This document shows, in pieces, positions 43,801 through 51,490 of a stretch of 51,614 bases of DNA. Within the stretch, counting starts at the first letter, position 1. Every line of letters starts with the position of its first letter. A model generated the notes under the pieces. It ran no database searches, had not been told where the DNA came from, and saw only the letters and a program-made list of their open reading frames with translations. The DNA lies in assembly GCA_011525685.1 (NCBI GenBank), contig WYBW01000099.1:1-51614 (forward strand), given 5' to 3'. The position numbers and the translations under genes are program-made. This DNA comes from Verrucomicrobiia bacterium. Its GTDB lineage: Bacteria; Verrucomicrobiota; Verrucomicrobiia; Limisphaerales; JADLHS01.

Positions 43801-43962
43801 ATGGCTCACGACCGTTTGGCCAACCCAGGGCTGGTTGCCGCCGGTGGTCCAGGTAAATTGGGGCGCGTCAACCGCGTTGGCCAAGGTCTGAGCGTGGAGG
43901 GACCTCGCGAGGAACACACACACGAGTACCACCAGAACTTGGACTGACAACTTTGCTTTCAT
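37900..43962 (-). CDS. 2020-residue secreted protein with 3x7 delta-60 repeats and Ig domains
   Basis: It has a signal peptide (MKAKLSVQVLVVLVCVFLARSLHAQ) and then a jelly-roll-like domain (PGLLTFWWKVSSEEDFDFLEF). An Ig-like domain follows (PTIVTQPQSQ, AGSYSVLVTNALGS). Next come three copies of a large unit, each made of seven delta-60 repeats (consensus LAVQADGKILVGGxFT, LGGQxRxNIGRLN, DGTLDTTFNPG) followed by a module with TWLRGG and GGWQRT. Two Ig-like domains (ITQQP) separate successive units. The C-terminus (LILNWTGGQAPYQVQQSVNL to YWRIRQ) is another beta domain. Seven repeats per block suggests three seven-bladed propellers. It is probably a surface adhesin or structural protein. It follows the giant RHS gene on the same strand after 85 bases. 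Confidence 0.85.
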   Translation of the reverse strand: MKAKLSVQVLVVLVCVFLARSLHAQTLANAVDAPQFTWTTGGNQPWVGQTVVSHDGVDAARSGVILDSQESWIQTTVAGPGLLTFWWKVSSEEDFDFLEFHVNGILQSGEISGEVDWQQKTVQLGTGNQTLRWRYTKDDIFNAGQDRAWLDQVSFTPASGPPTIVTQPQSQGVTEGQNVTLSVLASGMSPLYFQWFKDTDALTGANGSSHNILNVQVSNAGSYSVLVTNALGSVTSAPALLSVYPSLLDQDFNPGASGGASPFPLGVLTLAVQPDGKILAGGMFTTLGGQARANLGRLNPDGSLDPSFNPGAGGGFDPAVGALAVQPDGKILVGGEFTTLGGQTRNNIGRLNPDGTLDTTFNPGVSGGDFSLVYSLAVQADGKILVGGEFTTLGGQSRTNIGRLNADGTVDSTFNPKTDGPVYALGVQSDGKVLVGGYFTRLGGLSRTNLGRLNTTGAVDTTFGAGAGTDGAPESAVFALAMQADGKILVGGTFATLGGQLRANIGRLNANGTVDTVFNPGASDFVESFAVQTDGKILVGGDFTALGGQPRHHIARLNGDGTIDSTFIPGADGNDFTTVSSVAVQADGKILLGGTFTTLDGQPRANMARLHNTAAATQSLAYAGTTVTWLRGGTSPEVFLTTFDHSSNGVAWTSLGAGTRVAGGWQRTGATVPAGRILRARGFFAGSGGNKWFVEKYLGNPVITQQPASRTNNFGTTVQFQVSGGGGEPFTYQWFKNGLALVDQGNITGSTSDTLVLSQVSNSDEGSYTALLTSAIGSATSSVATLTVVDPLITQQPEGAVRSLGGSRFFSVSAIGTPPLSYQWYHDAVAVPGATGSSLSLTSLTAADAGQYTVVVSNDGGSTTSLPALLTVNEVTADTFNPGSSHAVFSLAVQADGKILVGGAFTNLGGAARSRIGRLHPDGTLDSSFVPGDMAGGFFGPSVRTLAIQTNGQILIGGEFTSVGGQARYRIGRLNSNGALDTTFSPVVASFIDFATTVECLALQADGKILVGGVFDTLAGGERINIGRLNANGTLDSFAPGLTYYDNSQPVYSLAVQADGRVLVGGAFRELGRQARTNIGRVLATGALDTTFNPGANGAVQALALQADGRILVGGNFSNLAGQPRNYIGRLNTNGTIDASFNPGANGAVNSIAVQADGKILVGGSFTTLGGQSRNRLARLNADGTLDGTFNPGAGNTVFAIAAQADGKIVVGGNFSTLSGQSRSGIGRLNSTGAATQTLNYAGSTITWLRGGTGSEVWRSSFDHSADGLAWTSIGAGTRIPGGWQRTAVSVPAGRTVRARGHVMGSHQNSGYFVESYFGKPVFLAQPASRTNGANTTATFTAVASGSEPLTYQWQKDGVPLMNQGNVTGADSTTLTLSQVFRAEEGAYRLVVSNASGSVTSVVATLTVPNPLITQQPAGAHRNAGEAVTLTVVAIGTPAPTYQWYRDGVALTGATGSSLSLQNLSKEDAGSYTVVVTNSDGSLTSLPAILSVNSATVNTTFNPSASGGYLGKVHALALQADGRILLGGDFTSLNGDLRVNLGRLLPDGTLDSEFFPFADGGDSFTSASVFSLVSQPDGKILVGGSFDTLAGGSRTNLGRLHPDGTLDTTFSAGVTGGDSFFGTYVYCLAMQADGKIVLGGDFTRVAGQVRNRLARLNADGTLDTAFTAGANLPVKSLAIQPDGRILVGGEFTTLGGAARSRIGRLNANGTLDTTFIPGVTGGYETTVHALAVQADGKILVGGDFTTLRGQSRTNIGRLNADGTLDTGFNPVASAGIYYAHVYALALQTDGKIVVGGNFTSLGGQQRDNIARLNLDGSVDQTFSPIGGDGEVLTLAAQQNGDILVGGYFSNLGGRSRRRVAKLNHTDPATQALSLANSTVTWLRGGSSPEIWRANFDHSLDGVAWMELGAGTRVPGGWQRTGVSLPLVGRLRARGYVAGSDEGSGWFAETILELTPEIHLGLTRQGSTLILNWTGGQAPYQVQQSVNLNDPSAWQNVGAPVQTNSMAIPIGNGNLYWRIRQ
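38340..43230 (-). repeat. Tandem delta-60 coding repeats, three arrays of seven
   Basis: Within the gene there are three arrays, roughly 43230-42130, 41330-40250 and 39470-38340. Each has seven units of about 50 codons (150 bases), separated by Ig-like and TWLRGG modules. DNA identity between units is high enough in places (phrases such as CCGACCAGAATCTTGCCGTC and GGCCGATGTTGGTGCGCG recur) that recombination or assembly collapse could change the copy number. Confidence 0.8.
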
Positions 43963-44047
43963 GGGTTGATTGTCGAAATGTAAAAGGGTGATGTTGTTTC
44001 TAATTGCGCTTTACGTCTTCTTATTTGTGGTCAGGGCGAACGCCTTC

Positions 44048-47000
44048 TCACTCCCGGACTGCCCTGAAGAACATTGCCCTGTTCGTGCCGCCCACGGGAT
44101 CGAAGGAATGGACCAGATTGGTCATCGTGCCCTGCCAGAAAATCGGCCAGGGTATCGGCTGGGCCACATCCAGCGTTGACTCTACGGCAAACGCACGGTT
44201 GGTCAGGCCGTAGAGCAGCAATGCCGGCTGCCGGTTGGTGGAGAGAACGGATTCCAGCAACGGCTCGTCGCCCAGGATGACCACCCGGCCAGGGCCACTG
44301 AAGATATTGCTGACCTGCAAGCCACTGCTGGTGGTGCCCACGATGTTGGTCAACTGGATGGGCACGAACGCCGATGACTGATTCGTTACCGCCAGGAGGT
44401 TGAGCCAGGCGACCTGTTGACTGCCGGTCATGACCTCGCCGTTGCAGGTGTTGAGCGTGAGCAGATACTTGCCGTCACCCAGGTCCGCGGCGAAACCGGT
44501 GATGCAAACCTGCGCACCGGGTTCAATCAATGGCGCGGTCAATCGTTCTGGCGGTAGCGACACGGTGGCCGTCAGGTTGGTCAGTTCCTCGGTGGTTTCG
44601 AGATTGATCGGGAGCCGACCCCGGAAGCCGGCGGGGATGATCACGCCGCCCAACGTCGGACGCAGACATTCCTGCACGGCGAGACTGAAGATGGCGGCAT
44701 CACTGAGATTCGTTTTTGCGCTGTCGGTGACCCAGACGATAACCAGATTGGTGCTGCTTCCCTGTTCGCAGGAGGGCGTCCATTGGAACGTGCCGTTGGT
44801 CGGATTCACCGATGTGCCGAACGGACCGCTCAATAGGCTGAACTGGTACTGGCCAACCGGCACGCCGTGCAGCACCACATTGGTAAAGCCGAACGAGGTG
44901 CCGACCGGGAGCGTCTGGTTGGTGACGGTGGCCAGGATCGGGGAATTCGTGCTGATGGTCGTCTGCGCGTCGGCGATCACCGGTGCGGATTCCGTGTTGC
45001 CCACGTGATCCACGGCAACACTGTAGAACGCATAGGTGCTTCCCAGCTCGCCCTGGAACACCGCGCCTGCGGTGTTGGTGCGTTCGAGCCAGAAACCGAA
45101 GTCCCCGCCGTTGGTGGAAACGAACAGGTCATACCGCGCAACACCGCTGCCGCCGGGATCATCCTGCCCGGACCAGTTGACGATGAACGAACGGCCGCTT
45201 TCCGCCGGCAAGGCTGCCACGCTGCTGGAGGGAGCACCGGCGTCAATGGTGTTGAGCGCTTGCTTGTTGGGATCAATGCCGGCGCCGGGATTCTGCGGGT
45301 CAATCTGGTCCGTGGCGATGGATTGCTGGCGGTCAAAGGTGATGAGCGCCACGTTCCGGATGGGCGTGCCGGTGGGCAGATTGGTTTTGGCGTTGATCAG
45401 GTAGCTGACATGGCCCTGGCCGCGACCGGTACCATCCTCCGGCGGCAGGAAGCCGACGGAAACCGGCGGCGGCAGGCTGCTGGCCGGATTGATGGAGCGG
45501 AACACGACGCGGAGTTCGCCCGAAGCGGGGTTGAGGCCGGCTTCAATCTGGGCTTCAAACGGATCCCCGCAGCAGGTCATCTGCACGGTGGTCTCGTAAT
45601 ATTGCAGGCCCGGTGGAACGGGAATGATGAAGTCGCCAAAGCCAAGCTCGGTCAATTGGAACGTCTGCCAGTTGAGGTTGGTGTTCAACTGATCCGCGAT
45701 GACGACTTCCTGTGCGGGCGCGGTGGCGCTGGACAGGTTCTCGAAATTGATGCGATAGGGAATGACAGCATCCGCTGTTACCCAGTTCTGCGAGCCAGCA
45801 CCCTTGGCGCCGAACTTCTCGTTCGGGTCTTGGCTTTCCGAGACCTCTGTTGAAGCCTCAACGCTAAAAGTGCCGGGCTCACCACCATCGCCACCACCGC
45901 CGCCACCGCCGCCGCCTTTTTTGTTTGTCTGCGATTTCGGCGATTTCTCCGGCGGCAAACACGCCCTAGCTTCCTTTAGTTGGTTATATCTTTGACGTAA
46001 ACGGGCTGCATAGTGCTGACAGTTGTTTTTCAGTAAGCCGTAATCTCCGACTGGAGTGGTAAGACGAGCATCGTCCATGACCTGGTCATCAAATCGCGGG
46101 CCAGAACAAGAATATCCACTCCTATCCGGGTCTGGACCAATGCCCTGATTCCCCATGAATCCGAAGTTACTCTCATCGTCTCGAAAATATTGTTCGTGGT
46201 GCGCTCTTCCTGCCTGCGGAAGCTTCACACCTGGTCTTAAACCCCGCTTGCAAAACCTACCTAATCCTATGGGGTCACTGTCATTAATTGGGTCGTTTTC
46301 GACATACCTCACGAGACTGAAATCTCCTCCGTTAAGCCTGATAGGATCGGGTTGTATGAATCTGCCAAGGGATGGGCTATAAAACCGGGCACGCATCTGG
46401 AGTAATCGCGCTGCCTCATGAACTACACCAAGCTGCGCCATGAATCCGTATTCACTTGGAAAGCCGATGCTGGAAGACATCACCTCTCCGAAAGGCTGAT
46501 AAGCCTGGCTTTGGACAAGTTGCCCATCTTGGCTGGTGATACCGACCGTTGAACCCAGCCCGTCGACATCAAAATACCTTCTAACACCGGAGGGGGCGAA
46601 ATCGCCAACAAGCCCTGCTCCGCGAAGGGTTCGAGTCATACTAGTTCCTGCAATATCAAAGGAGCCCAACAAATCCACAATTCCTGTCGGATCCAAAAGG
46701 TAGTCCGTCCGAACGCCATTGAACACTGTGGCGTTACGGTTACCGAAGGCGTTATACTCGTAATCAGAAACTCCTTGCGGGCCCGTAATGCGAACCAACA
46801 GGTTGCGCACGTCATATTCGTAGTTCTGGACTCCATCAAAGATCAGGTTACCGTCTAAGTCGTAATGACAAGTAACGCCGCCCACAGTCGTGTAATTGTT
46901 AAGGCTATTGGCGGTGTAATTCACCTGGACGCCATTCGTGACGGTGAAGATGCGATTGCCCAGCGCATCGTAATTGTATTGGAGGTCTTGATTCGGAATC

Positions 47001-50000
47001 TGCGGGTTGGTGGAAGCGAGTTGGGCGCGAATCAACTGGCCGGTGGCGTCGTAGTCGTAGGTCCAATCGCCATCCACCGTGCCCATCGAGGTGCGTCGCC
47101 CGCGCTTGTCGTAGGTGTAATCAAAGTGGGAGTTAACCGCGCCGTTTGGAGCGTGGTTGACCAGGTGCAGAATCTGTCCGGCGGCATCGTAATCGTAAGT
47201 CGTGTAAGTGCCATTGCCTTTGTTGATGCGCTGGAGCCGGCCCGAAGCATCGTAGAGGTATTCCACGATGACGGCATTGGTCGCATAACGCAGCCGCCAG
47301 AGCCGTCCGGCGGCATCATAATCGTAACGCAAGTCCTGCCCGGTCACATCGGTCATCCGCTCGCGTCGGCCGAAATTGTCATAGAAGAACTCTACCCAGC
47401 GGGCATTTGGATAAATCACCTTGCGCAACCGGTCTCCTGCCGTGGCGTAATCGTAGAGGTAGGTGGTGACCTTGTTGGTGCCGGTGGCAGGGTGTTCAGT
47501 AACATTGGTCAGATTGCCGCGCAGATCGTAGGTAAACTCGTTATAGCTCCCGTTGGTGAAATCCTGCCGCTGAATCTGCCCAACGGAAGTGTATGTGTAG
47601 GTGATGGGCTGGCTGCGGCGGTTTATGTAGCTCAGCGGCAGACCCATAGGATCGTAGCCGCCAAACGCTTCGGTCGAGCTATCCGAATAAATGGTCACCA
47701 TCGGGTTGCCGTTTGTATCGTAGGTGTGGCGGGTGGTATTGCCCTTGGCGTCGGTGAAACTGGTGAGCCGGCGGAACGGATTGTCATAGGAAAACTTCGT
47801 GGTGTGGCCCAATTCGTCCGTGATGCTGGCTGGGCTGCCGCAGTTGCACCAGGTGAAGGTCCGGCTTTCTCCTGTAGGTGCGGTCAATCGCTTCAAGCGC
47901 AGTTCACTGTCAAATTCCGAAATAGTGATGTTGCCCAGCGGATCGCGAGTCTTCGCCAACTGGCCGTTATGGTCGAAGAACATCGAAGTGGTACCACCGG
48001 CGTCCGTCGTGTAAACGCCACCGGCGCTGTCGTAGGTGAAATTGACCAACTGCTCGCCACTTGCGACAAAGGAACTGGCCATCCGTCCGCGCGCGTCGAA
48101 GGTGTAACTGCGCGTCGTGCCGCCGCGGGTGATTGATTTGAGGGCGTGCCGTTGGGCGTTGTTGCCGCCGGTTTCGTAGGTGTAACTGGTCACCTTGCCG
48201 TCGCTGGTCGTCACCGTCTGGAGGTAGTTGCCGGAATAGGTGTAGGTATTGGTCCGCCCGGCGGAATCGGCAATGGACGAAATCAGGCTCGCGCCATTGT
48301 AGCCAATGCTGATGCTCCCGCCCGAGGTGTGCGTGAGTGAAGTGATCCGGCCCGAACCGTCATAGCCCGCTGTTACGCGATTGCCATTCACGTCCTGGAC
48401 GTATTCGGTCCGGCCATCCGCGCGGAACCGAGTGACGGTGCCGCTGGGTTCGCGCAGTTGAAAAATACCCCCACCAAGGTTGGTGAGGCTGCTGGAATCC
48501 CCGGCCCCGGAGAAATAGCGCGAAGCCACCCGGGTATCGCGGGTAAAGACGCTGGCCGAGCCAGCTTCGCCGACCAATCGGAGCAGATTGCCACCATCCT
48601 CGACCACCAGTTGTGATTGCCAGCCAGTGTACCAGCCGCGCCCGAATGGTCCGGTGCTGTTGCGGGCGCGAACATTGGACGAGAAGCGCCGCGAGAATTC
48701 CAGCGAAACACCTGGAGCCGGCATGGATGCATCAGTCACTGAATCAAGAACCGCGAGCGGCGTGTAGCCCCAAGCCTGCTGGAGCTCAAAATTCCAGAGC
48801 TGGTCCACGTCCGTCACCACCTGACCGAGGCGACCCAGGTAGCTGGCGTTGTCGCCCAGCATCCGAACATAGTCGCCCGTATCGGTAAGATCGGAGGTCA
48901 GGTTGGCGTACACGACATCCCAGGTCGCAGAGTCCAACGAAGGCGGTCGGAGTGATGACTTGCGCGCCGCCCAATTGATCGGGGTGGTATCGGCGGCGGT
49001 CCAGTAACGGATTTGCATTTCCACCTTCGAGTCAGAAGTGTCCCACGGATCGAGCAAACCCAGATAATAGACCGGCACCTTCCGGCGCTCGCCGGGATTG
49101 AGCACCCCGGGTTGCGCGCCGCTGGCAAGAATAAAGATTTCGTGAGACGTGCCGGGGGGCAACCCAGCCGACCAGAAGCTCTGCACAAGACGGGATTGAT
49201 CCAGGCTCAGAATGGGCCGGTCGCTGCCATCCGGGTCACTGCTCTTGAGGATCAATACTGGAGCCGGCATGGAGGCGCTGCCGGTGTTGGCGTATTCGAC
49301 GTAGAGCGTGGCCGGTGCATCGCGTCCCAGCTCGCCCGGGAGAATGAGGCGGGTTTCCAGCTTTGGACCAGGTCCGGCTGCGGCTACATCGCCCGGAGAA
49401 CTCGTGATATTGAACAGGTTGAACACGTTGGTCAAAATGGCGGTGACCCCATCCAATTGCGTGACACGCACCGAATAGAGGCCGGCGGTAGCCAAGGTCG
49501 GAGGGAAATCGGCGGTGAGTTGCGAGTAGTTGTCGAGCGAAACATTGGTGGCCGCATACGTCGGGCTGCCGCCGCCGGCGACCAATTCCACGATGTCGCC
49601 TTGCGCGAAACCCGCCCCCGTCAGCGTCATGGCAAAGCTGGAATTGGTGGCCTGCCGGTTTGGGGTAATGGCGCTGAGCACAACGCCGGGTGAACTGGCC
49701 CGGATGGTGAACTGACCGGGCGTTGGAATGCTGTCGCCATAAACCAGAACGTAGAGGGTGCCGACCGAGGCATTTGGAATGAACAATTCGCGGTTCGCAC
49801 CCGGACCCGTGGCGGATTGCTGCTCGAACGTGCCGCGGGTGGGGGGGACGATGCGGGACGCGTAGAGTTCGGTACGATTGCCGGTGCCCGAATTAACGAG
49901 CGAGATGCGCAGCGGGCCGGAGTTGGTGACGGTGATTTTGAAGACATGCGCCTGCCCGCTCCCGCTGAACTGCCCGATGAAGTCAGTGCCCAACGGCAGG

Positions 50001-51469
50001 TCGGTCTGCGTGGATTCAATTAGTTTGAAAGCGTACGCGATGTCGGGCACGCCGGCCATGCCCTGAGCAATCAGGGAGTAGTTGCCCGCTGCGGGAAGAT
50101 TCACGAGACCTGAATCGCTGGTAAGATTGCTGAAACCAATCCACCCCGCTGGCCCGCGCAAATCAAATCTCAGGCCAGCAGCCGAGGTATTGAGGAGATC
50201 GAATCTGATTTGCTGTCCGGCGAGCGCAGAGAAATTCCAGTGATCCAGCCGGTTGGAGGACTCGATACGGCCATAGCCAGTCTCGTTAAAGGAGATTGAT
50301 TGAGTCAAGACAACCCAGGGAAGCACAGACAGAACTGCATTGGAGCTGGTTGTCGAACCGAGAGCATTGCTGACCACGACTGAGTAAATTCCGGCGTTGT
50401 TGGTTTGCGCACTCGCGATGGTGTAGGTGTTGTTGGTGGCACCGGCCAAGAGAAGGGTGTCCTTGAACCATTGATAGGACAAGGGAGGTGCGCCACCGGC
50501 AACCACTCTGAGCGTAACCGCCGAGTCCTGAATCACCGTGCGGCTTTGGGGATGGGTGGCGATTACTGCGGGACCGGTTGGCGATGCGAGCGGCAGGTCA
50601 ATCAGGTACGCTTCGCCGCCAGTGGTTGTATCGGGCGCACCAACAATGGCTTTGTTGCTTCCCAGCGTGGCGATTGCGAAGCCGAAATAACCACCGGACA
50701 CGGGGTTGGGGTCGGGGATATTCGTAATCAGGTTTCCAGCAGTGCCGAACAGATACACTTTTCCGGCGAGCGGCAAAGCGAAAGCCCCATACGCGCCGAT
50801 GAGCAGGTGGTCATCGTCCACGCCGGCGACGGCATAGCCGAAAAACAGCGGGTTTGCCGGAGTGGGATTGGTGAAAGTGGTCAGCAAGGTGCCGTTGGTG
50901 CTGAACAGGTAGGCCGCCCCGGCATAGGTCCCGCCCGTTCTGTCAAAAGGGGTGCCGATAAGTACCCGATCGCTTCCAACGCCGCTCAAGGCAGAGCCAA
51001 AGTTGTCCCCGGATGCGGGCGTTGGATTCGTAAAAGTAGTTAACCAGGTGCCGTCGGTGCGGAACAGGTGCGCCGCGCCGGATTCTGAAGCGCCGGCACT
51101 GTCAAATGGCGCACCGATGAGCACCAAGTCGTTGTCCAGAGCAGCGACCGACCAACCAAAGCCATCGCCCGCTGCCGGAGTCGGGTTGATAAAAGTGGTT
51201 AGCAGGGTGCCGTTTGTGTTGAAGAGGTAGGCGGCGCCGGAAAAGAATCCGCTTGTGTCGCTTTCAAAATACGCACCAATCAGCACGGCATCGGCACCCA
51301 CGGCGGCCACGGAAATGCCGAAGCTCTCGTCAGATCGCGGGGTCGGATTAGTAAAGGTGGTCAGGAGGGCGCCATTGGCACTGAACAAGTAGGCGGCGCC
51401 GGCGTCGTTTGCGCCCGTGCTGTCACCCCACGCTCCAACCACGATAAGATCAGTACCGACCGCTGCCAC
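44048..51469 (-). CDS. Giant FG-GAP / Ig / RHS protein, 5' end cut off
   Basis: At least 2473 residues remain. The frame stays open to a stop at 51512-51514, and the first listed start is GTG 51469. No signal peptide is present, and coding resemblance ends near 51490, where an insertion sequence begins. Parts in order: six FG-GAP-like repeats (GAAYLFSTNGTLLTTFTNPTPA), an Ig domain, PPC/jelly-roll-like and IPT-like beta domains, and a DUF6531-like entry with RHS/YD repeats (about 920-1690). The RHS core (ARFYSPSLGRFIQPDP, YVENDPINDSDPIG) ends near 1741. Next is a tip of about 95 residues with LLKNNCQHYAARLRQRY, then a Gly-9 linker, and about 610 residues of cell-surface beta domains (DPNEKFGAKG, EVVIADQLNTNLNWQTF). 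It was probably an adhesin or toxin-like exoprotein and may now be inactive. Confidence 0.8.
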   Translation of the reverse strand: MAAVGTDLIVVGAWGDSTGANDAGAAYLFSANGALLTTFTNPTPRSDESFGISVAAVGADAVLIGAYFESDTSGFFSGAAYLFNTNGTLLTTFINPTPAAGDGFGWSVAALDNDLVLIGAPFDSAGASESGAAHLFRTDGTWLTTFTNPTPASGDNFGSALSGVGSDRVLIGTPFDRTGGTYAGAAYLFSTNGTLLTTFTNPTPANPLFFGYAVAGVDDDHLLIGAYGAFALPLAGKVYLFGTAGNLITNIPDPNPVSGGYFGFAIATLGSNKAIVGAPDTTTGGEAYLIDLPLASPTGPAVIATHPQSRTVIQDSAVTLRVVAGGAPPLSYQWFKDTLLLAGATNNTYTIASAQTNNAGIYSVVVSNALGSTTSSNAVLSVLPWVVLTQSISFNETGYGRIESSNRLDHWNFSALAGQQIRFDLLNTSAAGLRFDLRGPAGWIGFSNLTSDSGLVNLPAAGNYSLIAQGMAGVPDIAYAFKLIESTQTDLPLGTDFIGQFSGSGQAHVFKITVTNSGPLRISLVNSGTGNRTELYASRIVPPTRGTFEQQSATGPGANRELFIPNASVGTLYVLVYGDSIPTPGQFTIRASSPGVVLSAITPNRQATNSSFAMTLTGAGFAQGDIVELVAGGGSPTYAATNVSLDNYSQLTADFPPTLATAGLYSVRVTQLDGVTAILTNVFNLFNITSSPGDVAAAGPGPKLETRLILPGELGRDAPATLYVEYANTGSASMPAPVLILKSSDPDGSDRPILSLDQSRLVQSFWSAGLPPGTSHEIFILASGAQPGVLNPGERRKVPVYYLGLLDPWDTSDSKVEMQIRYWTAADTTPINWAARKSSLRPPSLDSATWDVVYANLTSDLTDTGDYVRMLGDNASYLGRLGQVVTDVDQLWNFELQQAWGYTPLAVLDSVTDASMPAPGVSLEFSRRFSSNVRARNSTGPFGRGWYTGWQSQLVVEDGGNLLRLVGEAGSASVFTRDTRVASRYFSGAGDSSSLTNLGGGIFQLREPSGTVTRFRADGRTEYVQDVNGNRVTAGYDGSGRITSLTHTSGGSISIGYNGASLISSIADSAGRTNTYTYSGNYLQTVTTSDGKVTSYTYETGGNNAQRHALKSITRGGTTRSYTFDARGRMASSFVASGEQLVNFTYDSAGGVYTTDAGGTTSMFFDHNGQLAKTRDPLGNITISEFDSELRLKRLTAPTGESRTFTWCNCGSPASITDELGHTTKFSYDNPFRRLTSFTDAKGNTTRHTYDTNGNPMVTIYSDSSTEAFGGYDPMGLPLSYINRRSQPITYTYTSVGQIQRQDFTNGSYNEFTYDLRGNLTNVTEHPATGTNKVTTYLYDYATAGDRLRKVIYPNARWVEFFYDNFGRRERMTDVTGQDLRYDYDAAGRLWRLRYATNAVIVEYLYDASGRLQRINKGNGTYTTYDYDAAGQILHLVNHAPNGAVNSHFDYTYDKRGRRTSMGTVDGDWTYDYDATGQLIRAQLASTNPQIPNQDLQYNYDALGNRIFTVTNGVQVNYTANSLNNYTTVGGVTCHYDLDGNLIFDGVQNYEYDVRNLLVRITGPQGVSDYEYNAFGNRNATVFNGVRTDYLLDPTGIVDLLGSFDIAGTSMTRTLRGAGLVGDFAPSGVRRYFDVDGLGSTVGITSQDGQLVQSQAYQPFGEVMSSSIGFPSEYGFMAQLGVVHEAARLLQMRARFYSPSLGRFIQPDPIRLNGGDFSLVRYVENDPINDSDPIGLGRFCKRGLRPGVKLPQAGRAHHEQYFRDDESNFGFMGNQGIGPDPDRSGYSCSGPRFDDQVMDDARLTTPVGDYGLLKNNCQHYAARLRQRYNQLKEARACLPPEKSPKSQTNKKGGGGGGGGGDGGEPGTFSVEASTEVSESQDPNEKFGAKGAGSQNWVTADAVIPYRINFENLSSATAPAQEVVIADQLNTNLNWQTFQLTELGFGDFIIPVPPGLQYYETTVQMTCCGDPFEAQIEAGLNPASGELRVVFRSINPASSLPPPVSVGFLPPEDGTGRGQGHVSYLINAKTNLPTGTPIRNVALITFDRQQSIATDQIDPQNPGAGIDPNKQALNTIDAGAPSSSVAALPAESGRSFIVNWSGQDDPGGSGVARYDLFVSTNGGDFGFWLERTNTAGAVFQGELGSTYAFYSVAVDHVGNTESAPVIADAQTTISTNSPILATVTNQTLPVGTSFGFTNVVLHGVPVGQYQFSLLSGPFGTSVNPTNGTFQWTPSCEQGSSTNLVIVWVTDSAKTNLSDAAIFSLAVQECLRPTLGGVIIPAGFRGRLPINLETTEELTNLTATVSLPPERLTAPLIEPGAQVCITGFAADLGDGKYLLTLNTCNGEVMTGSQQVAWLNLLAVTNQSSAFVPIQLTNIVGTTSSGLQVSNIFSGPGRVVILGDEPLLESVLSTNRQPALLLYGLTNRAFAVESTLDVAQPIPWPIFWQGTMTNLVHSFDPVGGTNRAMFFRAVRE

Positions 51470-51490
51470 GGAAAAGCCGAAGTGGTCTTC

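Noticed and set aside
46865..48136. 423-codon plus-strand frame rich in Val/Ile
   Set aside because: Antisense to the RHS repeats. The regular YD repeat pattern on the minus strand creates the open frame.
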